Assembly: GCA_023436245.1 (NCBI GenBank)
Contig: JAEZJZ010000018.1
Location: 1 to 5,624, forward strand
From: Bacillota bacterium
GTDB taxonomy: Bacteria; Bacillota; UBA994; UBA5500
Reading direction: 5' to 3'
Length of the DNA: 5,624 bases
Positions 1-5,624 of the stretch are shown here, one piece after another. How positions within the stretch are numbered: the stretch's first letter is position 1; each line of letters opens with the position of its first letter. A program made the translations under genes and the position numbers. Below the pieces are notes generated by a model. It made no database searches and was not told the origin of the DNA. It saw only the letters and a list, made by a program, of their open reading frames with translations.

Positions 1-4
1 GTTT

Positions 5-14
5 GGGAGGGGGG
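5..14 (+). promoter_or_regulatory. Ribosome binding site deciding the GTG start
   Basis: The run GGGAGGGGGG ends six bases before GTG at 21, a normal Shine-Dalgarno distance. It favours GTG 21 over the in-frame TTG at 3, which would lie upstream of the site, and over ATG 36, whose own GGAG at 32-35 touches the start codon with no spacing. Confidence 0.55.
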
Positions 15-20
15 ATACGA

Positions 21-1220
21 GTGCCAGGGTTGGAGATGTCGCGGGCGGAGGCTAGGCGTTTCCTGATCCGCTATCACGGGCTGGATGATGCCAATGCTCT
101 TTCGGGAGAGGCGGGAGTCGGTGAGTATCTGCAGCGGGTGGGCTGCATTCAGTATGATCCGCTAGATGTGGTGGGGCGTAACGCAGACCTGGTGCTGCAG
201 GCTCGCATTGTCGGGCATAAGCGCAACTCCACGCTGGAGAAACTGCTCTATGCAGATCGCCTGTTGATCGACGGCTGGGACAAGATGATGTCCATCTACC
301 GTCAGTCAGACTGGCCATATTTCCGTAGAATCCGCGAGCGCAGAGGCGAAGAAGTGACGCGGGTGCTGCGGAGACGTGACTCGGCGGACGCCCTGGAGCT
401 GGCTGAGGAGATCAAACGGATGCTGCGGCAAGAGGGGCCACTGCGGGCCAATCAGATGGATCTAGGTGAGGCGGGCAAAGGGCGGTGGGGTCACCGCAAT
501 TTGGCCGGAGTGGCGTTGGATTACCTGTTCAACATCGGGGAAGTCGCCATTCACGGTAAGCTTGGCAGCCAGAAGGTCTATGATCTGACCGAGAACCTGC
601 TGCCCCAGGAACTGCTGAGTTCTCCCGATCCGTTTGTCGATGATTGGGACTTTCAGCGTTGGTACGTGGAAAGGCGAATAGGCAGCGTGGGGCTCCTGTG
701 GGGCCGAAACGGCGGCGGTTGGCTGGGGCATTACCTCTCGGACAAGCCTTTGCGGGCAGCCATCCTCGACGATTTGGTGGAGGCGGGGCGGTTGATTACC
801 GTATCCATTGCCGGCATCGATCAGGTGTTCTACTTGCGTCGTCAGGATCTGCCCGCCCTGAATGAGCACGAGTCCCAGACAGCTGCGGCTGTGCGCTTGC
901 TAGCGCCTCTGGATAATCTGCTCTGGGATCGGGACCTGATCACTCAGATCTTCGGCTTCAACTACAGCTGGGAGGTTTACTTGCCGGCTGCCAGGCGCAA
1001 ATACGGCTACTACGTGCTGCCTGTGCTCCTTGGGGACCGCCTGATCGCTAGAGTTGAGTTGGAGCAGCAGCGTGGCAGCACCCCGCTCTGCGTCAAACGC
1101 TGGTGGTGGGAGGATGGAGTCCAGGTCGATAGCGAGCTGAGGTCAGTTGCTCTGGCCGGGCTCGAGAGGTTTGCGCAGTTTCTGGGAACTGACTTCGTGC
1201 AGACGCCATCGGCGTGGTAG
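21..1220 (+). CDS. Winged-helix DNA glycosylase, YcaQ/AlkX (HTH_42) family
   Basis: Seen: a 399-residue protein from a GTG start. An N-terminal region rich in basic residues (SRAEARRFLIRYHGL) is followed by the QYD motif at residues 44-46 in the context CIQYDPLDVVGR. The C-terminal half carries the family blocks LDNLLWDRD (about 297-305) and YGYYVLPVLLGDR (about 328-340). Known: proteins of this family fold as tandem winged helices. AlkZ uses a Q-x-Q motif and YcaQ/AlkX a Q-x-D motif to cut the N-glycosidic bond of bulky alkylated bases and to unhook interstrand crosslinks. The QYD form therefore places this protein with the YcaQ/AlkX branch, acting on chromosomal DNA in the cytoplasm. Length, about 400 residues, is normal. 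Start choice: GTG at 21 follows a purine-rich GGGAGGGGGG at 5-14; an in-frame TTG at 3 and ATG at 36 are less well placed. An upstream start outside the window cannot be excluded. The MutS-like gene follows after 48 bp. Family call secure; exact substrate inferred. Confidence 0.9.
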   Translation: MPGLEMSRAEARRFLIRYHGLDDANALSGEAGVGEYLQRVGCIQYDPLDVVGRNADLVLQARIVGHKRNSTLEKLLYADRLLIDGWDKMMSIYRQSDWPYFRRIRERRGEEVTRVLRRRDSADALELAEEIKRMLRQEGPLRANQMDLGEAGKGRWGHRNLAGVALDYLFNIGEVAIHGKLGSQKVYDLTENLLPQELLSSPDPFVDDWDFQRWYVERRIGSVGLLWGRNGGGWLGHYLSDKPLRAAILDDLVEAGRLITVSIAGIDQVFYLRRQDLPALNEHESQTAAAVRLLAPLDNLLWDRDLITQIFGFNYSWEVYLPAARRKYGYYVLPVLLGDRLIARVELEQQRGSTPLCVKRWWWEDGVQVDSELRSVALAGLERFAQFLGTDFVQTPSAW

Positions 1221-1234
1221 CTGGGACAGAGACG

Positions 1235-1262
1235 TTGCGGAAACTCGTGGAAGTGATATAGT
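1235..1262 (+). promoter_or_regulatory. Possible promoter for the MutS-like gene (leaderless candidate)
   Basis: TATAGT at 1257-1262 matches five of six bases of a sigma-70 type -10 box. TTGCGG at 1235-1240 shares only the TTG of a -35 box, with a 16-bp spacer. Transcription would be expected to start about at 1269, exactly on the A of the ATG start, giving a leaderless mRNA. There is no strong Shine-Dalgarno close to this ATG (GGAAG at 1249-1253 is 15 bases away), which fits that idea. The alternative is read-through from the glycosylase gene as an operon. Low confidence. Confidence 0.25.
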
Positions 1263-1268
1263 CAGTTG

Positions 1269-3158
1269 ATGAAACTTAGTATCAGGGGGAAGCACCGAGT
1301 AGCTCCGAACTTATCCCCCGATTTCTTGGACTGGAGGCAGAACGTGCGCGCACCAGAACTTTCCTATGAACGACGTAAGCAAGCCTATGAACGACTGAGG
1401 CAGAGGCAGCAGCGAGCGGCCAACCGTCTGAGCAATTTTCGTGCGGCAGTCTTTGTGGTCGGCTTTGTGGCGATCTATTGGCTTTACCGCGCTATCGACC
1501 TGTGGGCCGCGTTGGCTGTGGGCCTGGTCACCTTGGTAGGCTTCACTTATCTTGCGCTGCAGCATCAGACTGTGCGAGCCCGGTTCAAATCAGCGGAGAC
1601 GCTGGCCGAACTGAACGAGCGAGGCCTACAGCGCCTGTCGGGCGAGTGGGTTGACTTTCGGCGCACCGGCCAGGAGTTTGCGGAAGCGGAGCATGCGTAT
1701 GCCTCCGACCTGGATCTGTTCGGGCAGGCCTCGCTCTTCCAATGGACCAACTCCGCGGAAACCCCTGAGGGACAGGCGACGCTGGCGGAGTGGCTGAAGC
1801 ATCCGCAGTTGGACCCGACGGGAATCTTTGAGCGACAGCTGGCGGTCACAGAACTGGCCGGAAGACTAGCCTGGCGTCAGCGTCTACAGGCAGCGGCGAT
1901 GCTCGTGGCGGACAAGCTGGAGTCGGCCGCTCCCCTGCTGCAGTGGGCAAAGCAAGTGGATCACGAGTTGCCGCGCTTGTTCAGGTTGGTGGTGCGCGTG
2001 CTCCCTGTAATCACTCTACTTATCCTGGCCCTCTATGCCTTAGGGGCTCCTGTTCCCTGGTCACTTCCTGTGCTGCTCGCAGCGGTGCAGTTGATCATGC
2101 TCCGCCTGAACAGCAAACGGCGCACCCATACCTTGTCCCTGGTAGAGAGCCGTGAGGCGGGTCTGCGGACGTATGCGGCGATGCTGGTGCTGCTTGAGCA
2201 GCTAGATGCAGAAGCGGTCTGGCTGCGTCGGCGGCAAGCAGGCTTGCGTGACTCTCACGGTAGGTCTGCCAGCGAACAACTGCGCCGGCTCTCGGTCATC
2301 GCTGAGCGAATTGCCAATCGCCGGAACCCTCTGTTCGTGATTGTGAACGTGCTCACCCTTTGGGACTACCAGTGCCTGATAGCCTTGGCGGAGTGGAAGA
2401 GGGAGTCCGGTCGACTGCTTGCCACCTGGCTGCGCGTGTTAGCAGAGGTGGAGGCTGTGGCTAGCCTGGCGAACATCCGGTTCGAGCATCCGAACTGGGC
2501 CATGCCTGAGGTTGCCATTCAGCAGGAAGCGAGCGGTCTCCGGGCGAAGAATCTATGCCATCCGCTACTGCTACAGGGTGTGGCCAATGACTTTGCGCTG
2601 GGTACGCCGGCGCGGGTGGTGTTGATTACAGGCTCAAACATGTCCGGGAAGAGTACTTTTCTGCGCGCTGTCGGCTGTAACTTGGTGCTGGCCTATGCCG
2701 GAGCTCCCGTTTGCGCCGCAGAGTTCCGCTGCTCTCTGATGCGCCTCTGGACCTGCATGCGGGTGAGCGATAATCTGGAACAGAGCATCTCCTCGTTCTA
2801 CGCCGAGATCCTACGCATCAAGCGGATCTTGCAGGCTGCGAGCGCGGGGCAGTCGATTTGCTTCCTGCTCGATGAGATTTTCAAAGGGACGAACTCTCAC
2901 GATCGCCATCTTGGCGCCAGGGCGCTGATCAGCCAACTCCAGCGGGACGGCGCGTATGGGCTGGTCTCCACCCATGATCTGGAGCTTGGCGATTTGGAGC
3001 AGAGCAGTGGGGGCGAGATCAGGAACTATCACTTCCGGGAGTACTACCAGGACTCGGAGATTCGCTTTGATTATAAGTTGCGGTCTGGTTTGTCCACTAC
3101 GCGCAATGCCCTCCATCTGATCAGGATGGCTGGGATTGAGCTCGAAGAGCCGAGCTAG
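1269..3158 (+). CDS. Membrane-anchored MutS-family ATPase lacking the mismatch-recognition domain
   Basis: Seen: 629 residues. A basic helix with heptad-spaced YER repeats lies at about 33-56. Hydrophobic pairs at about 58-75 and 78-98, and again at about 240-258 and 262-280, predict four membrane helices. The block DLFGQASLFQWTNSAETPEG (about 150-169) resembles the start of the MutS core (domain III). The C-terminal ATPase has Walker A GSNMSGKST (455-463), the signature-like stretch DNLEQSISSFYAEI (501-514), Walker B CFLLDEIFKGTNSHDR with D535/E536, and the H-loop STHD with His569. All ATPase residues appear intact. Known: true MutS has an N-terminal mismatch-binding domain with a Phe-x-Glu motif; that domain is absent here. 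Annotated 'MutS family' proteins of about 600 residues with membrane helices exist, and their role is unknown. A mismatch-repair function should not be assumed. Start: ATG at 1269 is preferred; an in-frame TTG at 1266 directly precedes it. It lies 48 bp after the glycosylase gene and 111 bp before the hydrolase gene. Confidence 0.87.
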   Translation: MKLSIRGKHRVAPNLSPDFLDWRQNVRAPELSYERRKQAYERLRQRQQRAANRLSNFRAAVFVVGFVAIYWLYRAIDLWAALAVGLVTLVGFTYLALQHQTVRARFKSAETLAELNERGLQRLSGEWVDFRRTGQEFAEAEHAYASDLDLFGQASLFQWTNSAETPEGQATLAEWLKHPQLDPTGIFERQLAVTELAGRLAWRQRLQAAAMLVADKLESAAPLLQWAKQVDHELPRLFRLVVRVLPVITLLILALYALGAPVPWSLPVLLAAVQLIMLRLNSKRRTHTLSLVESREAGLRTYAAMLVLLEQLDAEAVWLRRRQAGLRDSHGRSASEQLRRLSVIAERIANRRNPLFVIVNVLTLWDYQCLIALAEWKRESGRLLATWLRVLAEVEAVASLANIRFEHPNWAMPEVAIQQEASGLRAKNLCHPLLLQGVANDFALGTPARVVLITGSNMSGKSTFLRAVGCNLVLAYAGAPVCAAEFRCSLMRLWTCMRVSDNLEQSISSFYAEILRIKRILQAASAGQSICFLLDEIFKGTNSHDRHLGARALISQLQRDGAYGLVSTHDLELGDLEQSSGGEIRNYHFREYYQDSEIRFDYKLRSGLSTTRNALHLIRMAGIELEEPS

Positions 3159-3256
3159 GCCCTGATGGGAGTGACGCGGCGAGCGATTCAGTCTGGGGAA
3201 TGAGGCAGGAAGTCGGCCGGATTGGCTGCGAAAGAGCCCCTAAATTGCCGAAAGAT

Positions 3257-3261
3257 AGAGG
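3257..3261 (+). promoter_or_regulatory. Ribosome binding site of the membrane hydrolase
   Basis: AGAGG at 3257-3261 sits eight bases before ATG 3270 and supports that start. The rest of the 111-bp gap after the MutS-like stop codon shows no promoter I would defend, so the hydrolase may have its own weak promoter or be read from upstream. Confidence 0.5.
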
Positions 3262-3269
3262 TAACATAG

Positions 3270-4565
3270 ATGGGCGCATATATCATCTTGACCGCAGTGG
3301 TAGCGGAACTGGCCTTCGCTGTGTTTTGCGTTGAGACAAGATCCCATCAGGCCAAGGCAAGGAACATGCTGCGGATCGCTGCATTTGCCAGCTTTGTGCT
3401 GTTGGTTGCTCTACGCGTGATCTACTGGAGCCTGCGCTACTACGCATTAGGCCTTTTGCTCGGCCTGCTGGCCGCGATAGGGACGATCAATCTGCTGCGA
3501 AAGGTCAGCTACCTGCAGCCGTATCGTCTCAGGCGCATCGTGCTGCAAGCGGTTGGTACCACGGTGCTGATCGCAGTCGTCACCCTGCCGGCAGTCATCT
3601 TCCCGCAGCATCAGGGGCTGGCGATGACCGGAGAACACCAGGTTGCCACCGTCAACTATACCTATACCGACTCCACCCGGGTCGAAACCTATAGCGATGC
3701 CGGCACCAACCGGAAGGTCACCGTTGGGCTTTGGTTTCCGCAGGTTGATCGCGGCAAGTACCCACTGATCGTTTTCTCGCACGGTGGGTTCGGCATCAAG
3801 ACCAGCAATGAGACACTGTACAAGGAGCTGGCCAGCCACGGCTATGTGGTCTGCGCCATCGACCATACCTACCAATGCCTGTATACCACTGACGTGGACG
3901 GTCACGTCACGCTGTTGGATCGCGGATATATGCAAGAGTGCAACGAGGAAGATGCGCGCGCGGACCGGCAGCAGAGTTTCGCATATTATCAGCAGTGGAT
4001 GGGCGTGCGCACTGGCGACATCAGCTTCGTGATCGATCGCATCCTGGCAGAGGCAGTTCAGCCGGGTGCAGATGCAGCTTACCGTCTGGTGGATGCCCAG
4101 AGAATCGGAGTGATGGGGCACTCGCTCGGCGGCGCGGCCGCCCTCGGCATCGGCAGAATGCGCGATGACGTCGATGCGGTGATGGCGCTGGACGCACCCT
4201 TCCTTTGCGATATTGTGGGTGTGGAGAATGGTGAGTTTGTCTTCGTTCAGGATACTTACCCGGCGCCGGTGCTGAACATCTACTCAGATGACGCGTGGGG
4301 CTTGCTGTCTGATCGGCCACAGTACGAGGCCAACTATCGTCTGCTCAGCGACGCGGCAGCAACCGCTCACAACGTGCGTATCAGCGGTGCCGGGCACTTC
4401 AGCCTGACTGATCTAGCACTGAGCACTCCTGCACTCACCCGCCTGTTGGACCAAGTGCCGTCTCCAGCCGATGCCACTTACTGCCTCACGACCATCAACC
4501 GGGTTACCTTGGCTTTTTTCGATTGCTATCTGAAGGGGCGGGGAGAGTTCTCTCCCGAGAAATGA
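3270..4565 (+). CDS. Membrane-anchored alpha/beta hydrolase, PAF-acetylhydrolase-like
   Basis: Seen: 431 residues. Four hydrophobic helices at about 4-21, 33-53, 56-76 and 89-111 are followed by a hydrolase domain. The oxyanion-type motif FSHGGFG contains His171. The nucleophile elbow GHSLGG contains Ser285. ALDAP contains Asp308 and GAGHFSLTD contains His376. Known: plasma PAF-acetylhydrolase (Lp-PLA2) has Ser273-Asp296-His351, with the Asp in an ALDAW motif 23 residues after the Ser; the same 23-residue spacing occurs here, which supports this family over a generic dienelactone hydrolase. Positive residues in the loops after helices 1 and 3 predict those loops to be cytoplasmic and the catalytic domain to be outside the membrane. 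Inferred role: a surface esterase or lipase acting on short-acyl phospholipids, other lipids or xenobiotic esters; the substrate is unknown. The C-terminal part after the catalytic His (about 55 residues, with Cys at 407 and 420) has no obvious motif. The gene ends 14 bp before a strong hairpin. Confidence 0.87.
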   Translation: MGAYIILTAVVAELAFAVFCVETRSHQAKARNMLRIAAFASFVLLVALRVIYWSLRYYALGLLLGLLAAIGTINLLRKVSYLQPYRLRRIVLQAVGTTVLIAVVTLPAVIFPQHQGLAMTGEHQVATVNYTYTDSTRVETYSDAGTNRKVTVGLWFPQVDRGKYPLIVFSHGGFGIKTSNETLYKELASHGYVVCAIDHTYQCLYTTDVDGHVTLLDRGYMQECNEEDARADRQQSFAYYQQWMGVRTGDISFVIDRILAEAVQPGADAAYRLVDAQRIGVMGHSLGGAAALGIGRMRDDVDAVMALDAPFLCDIVGVENGEFVFVQDTYPAPVLNIYSDDAWGLLSDRPQYEANYRLLSDAAATAHNVRISGAGHFSLTDLALSTPALTRLLDQVPSPADATYCLTTINRVTLAFFDCYLKGRGEFSPEK

Positions 4566-4579
4566 GATAAGGGATCAGA

Positions 4580-4611
4580 CAGGCTACCCTCTGTGCCAAG
4601 AGGGTAGCCTG
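4580..4611. terminator. Strong hairpin between convergent genes, no U-tract
   Basis: A perfect 13-bp stem (4580-4592 with 4599-4611) closes a 6-base loop, GTGCCA. It lies 14 bp after the hydrolase stop codon and just before the end of the oppositely oriented PadR remnant, the usual place for a bidirectional terminator. Neither side is followed by a T-run, so a classical Rho-independent terminator is not proven; it may instead stabilise the mRNA 3' end. Its last base is also the first base of the adjacent repeat. Confidence 0.6.
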
Positions 4612-4670
4612 CTGCTTCAGTGGTCTGTGTCAGAAAGGTCCGTCCCCGTTGCCCCCGTCCCCGTTGCCCC
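4611..4670 (-). repeat. Left copy of dispersed repeat (GGGGACGGACC family)
   Basis: GCTGCTTCA (4611-4619) and GTCAGAAAGGTCCGTCCCCG (4629-4648) both recur as exact reverse complements at 5609-5617 and 5586-5605. The two blocks are 9 bp apart here and 3 bp apart in the right copy, so the copies share architecture but differ by a small insertion or deletion. The left copy overlaps the 3' end of the PadR remnant and supplies its stop codon. It is annotated as - strand because the GGGGACGG orientation reads on that strand. Family identity is unknown; it resembles dispersed REP-like repeats. Confidence 0.8.
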
Positions 4671-5141
4671 GCCCAGCTCGCCCGACGAACTCTTGATCAG
4701 TTGCCGCACCTTTTCCACCCAGGCCAGCTCGCTCTGATAATGCATCAGCCCATTCTCGAAGACCAGCTTCCAGAGGACAAGCTCCTTCCGGTGCTGGGAA
4801 AACGCCAGAAACTCCTGCTTGCGATCACTCTGCAGTCCAGCCAGCTTCTCCGTGAGCTCTACCTCATACATGTCCAGTTGCGCCAGAATCTCGGCGTCAG
4901 ACAGCCTGGAAGCGAAGGATAGCTTGATCAGGAAATCGTGTTTGAACCCCGGCAGTCTCGGCTCCTGCAGCAGCCAATCACCGATGGATTGCTTGCCCCG
5001 CTCCGTGATGCTGAAAACCTTCTTGGAGGGAGTCTTGGTCTGGTGGATCACCTCACCTGTGATCAATCCTTCCTTCTCCATTTCCTTCAGGGTGTGATGA
5101 GCATCGGCCCCCTGATCTACCAGCATCTCAGATAGCTTCAC
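4617..5141 (-). pseudogene. PadR-family transcriptional regulator, 5'-truncated remnant
   Basis: Seen: 174 codons from a GTG at 5141. HHTLKEMEKEGLITGEV (about 15-31) is the PadR recognition helix region, and TPSKKVFSITERGKQSIGDWL (about 37-57) is the wing. A helical C-terminal domain follows, as in larger PadR proteins (FKHDFLIKLSFASRLSD, then a probable coiled coil at about 82-125). Known: PadR winged helices begin with a helix of the type 'LLGLL..GP..GY'; this is absent, and the DNA where it should lie encodes part of a membrane protein in another frame. The frame stays open to 5205, but the added residues look nothing like PadR. No Shine-Dalgarno precedes the GTG. Residues 158-174 (GATGTGATGTDLSDTDH) and the stop codon come from repeat DNA, so both ends are abnormal. 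DNA binding is probably lost. A short functional protein, translationally coupled through the GTGA overlap with the upstream frame, is possible but less likely. Confidence 0.75.
4641..4670. repeat. Perfect 15-bp tandem duplication inside the left repeat
   Basis: CGTCCCCGTTGCCCC occurs twice back to back (4641-4655 and 4656-4670) without a mismatch. On the - strand it encodes the five-residue repeat GATGT twice at the end of the PadR remnant. The period is a multiple of three, so the reading frame is kept. Confidence 0.85.
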
Positions 5142-5512
5142 GCCCGGATGGCGGTAGAAATCAGGCCGAGGGCTAGTGCAGCAGTCATGGAGCCCTGGTT
5201 GAGCCTACGCAGGGCCACATACAGAGCGACAAACATCAGTCCCAGCAGCAAGTAGTTGGCAACATCGAAGATGCTCAAGTACGCCAGCCCCAGCAGCCGA
5301 TTGCTCTGTAACAGCCGGAACCAACCCTCCACCGTACCGGGCGGGCTGCTGTGGGTGAAGACGCTGATCTCCGCCGCGATGTTTCTTCGGAACAGCACAC
5401 CTGCCAATAAGGCAGCCACGCCACCGAGTTTGTGAGGGTCTGCCAGCACACTTGGGCGTTCTGCCTTCCGCCAAAGCACTCCACTGAGACACTCAACCCA
5501 TCCTCCCCTCAT
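5138..5512 (-). pseudogene. DUF4386-like membrane protein, 3'-truncated remnant
   Basis: Seen: 124 codons from ATG at 5512. Residues 28-42 (HKLGGVAALLAGVLF) are hydrophobic. A soluble stretch with PGTVEGWFRLLQSNRLLGL follows, then a clear membrane helix at about 80-102 (DVANYLLLGLMFVALYVALRR). A further helix beginning at about 109 (MTAALALGLISTAI) is cut off after two more residues by TGA. Known: DUF4386-like proteins have several helices and a conserved 'ALYVALRR' type segment; full proteins are roughly twice as long. I infer that the 3' half was removed by a deletion that also removed the 5' end of the neighbouring PadR gene. The first 27 residues look unlike a membrane protein start, and the true start is uncertain: GGGGAGG at 5503-5509 lies inside the ORF and points to no in-frame start. 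The function of the intact protein is unknown. Confidence 0.65.
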
Positions 5513-5577
5513 TCGCTACCACTTCAACTTCCCATTTCCCTCAAGTGTCAATACCCCAGTTGCCATTTTCATGATCG

Positions 5578-5624
5578 TGAAGCAGCGGGGACGGACCTTT
5601 CTGACTCATGAAGCAGCGGGGACG
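5578..5624 (+). repeat. Right copy of dispersed repeat, start of a 31-bp tandem
   Basis: TGAAGCAGCGGGGACG occurs at 5578-5593 and again at 5609-5624, a period of 31 bp. Between them lies GGACCTTTCTGACTCA. The block 5586-5605 is the exact reverse complement of 4629-4648, so this copy is inverted relative to the left one. The second unit is cut by the window edge, so the array may continue. There is no gene in 5513-5577; a TTGACA on the - strand at 5546-5551 has no partner -10 box. Confidence 0.8.

Noticed and set aside
462..869. 135-codon - strand open frame inside the glycosylase gene
   Set aside because: It overlaps a well-supported gene completely and its translation has no family motifs.
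3139..3156. Terminator after the MutS-like gene
   Set aside because: AGCTCG/CGAGCT form only a 6-bp stem that overlaps the last codons and there is no T-run after it.
1269..3158. Calling the ATPase gene mutS or mutS2
   Set aside because: There is no mismatch-recognition domain and no C-terminal Smr domain, and membrane helices are predicted, so neither name is justified.
3222..3246. Promoter before the hydrolase gene (TTGGCT and TAAATT)
   Set aside because: The spacer is only 13 bp and the -10 match is four of six, so it is not defensible.
3447..4121. Long - strand open frame of 224 codons opposite the hydrolase gene
   Set aside because: It is antisense to a gene with a full catalytic triad, has no recognisable domain, and its length is explained by the codon usage of the + strand gene.
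5546..5551. Promoter for the - strand membrane protein remnant
   Set aside because: TTGACA on the - strand is a perfect -35 match, but no acceptable -10 hexamer occurs 15-19 bp downstream.
5578..5624. CRISPR array start
   Set aside because: Only two copies of 16 bp with a 15-bp interval are present, the interval itself belongs to the repeat family found at 4629-4648, and no cas gene is seen.

Overview
The window holds three intact genes on the + strand, followed by a decayed stretch on the - strand that is bracketed by a dispersed repeat. The DNA looks moderately GC-rich by eye, GTG and TTG are plausible start codons, and there are no eukaryotic or phage hallmarks, so this is a bacterial chromosome. 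The lineage cannot be fixed from sequence alone. The GGGGACGGACC-type repeat resembles repeats I associate with Clostridia-like Firmicutes, but that is a weak, unverified hint. Protein names below rest on motif recognition, not on database searches.

Layout: (1) 21-1220 (+) is a winged-helix DNA glycosylase of the YcaQ/AlkX (HTH_42) family with its QxD catalytic motif intact. (2) 1269-3158 (+) is a MutS-like ATPase that lacks the mismatch-recognition domain and carries four predicted membrane helices. (3) 3270-4565 (+) is an alpha/beta hydrolase of the PAF-acetylhydrolase type behind four N-terminal membrane helices; its triad can be assigned as Ser285-Asp308-His376. (4) A 13-bp-stem hairpin at 4580-4611 closes the + strand block. 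(5) 4617-5512 (-) contains the 5' part of a DUF4386-like membrane protein gene fused, apparently by a deletion, to the 3' part of a PadR-family regulator gene. (6) Copies of one repeat family in opposite orientation lie at 4611-4670 and 5578-5624 and enclose these remnants.

Functional reading: genes 1 and 2 are 48 bp apart and could be co-transcribed, pairing a crosslink-unhooking glycosylase with a membrane-anchored MutS-type ATPase. That pairing is the most interesting gene-level hypothesis here, but it is inference. The hydrolase has its own good ribosome binding site and is probably an unrelated surface enzyme. The - strand part looks like a scar: the PadR remnant has lost the start of its DNA-binding domain, and its last 17 codons and stop codon are supplied by repeat DNA. 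I see no convincing complete novel defence or mobile system; the strongest unexplained signal is the inverted repeat family and the fused gene remnants it flanks.
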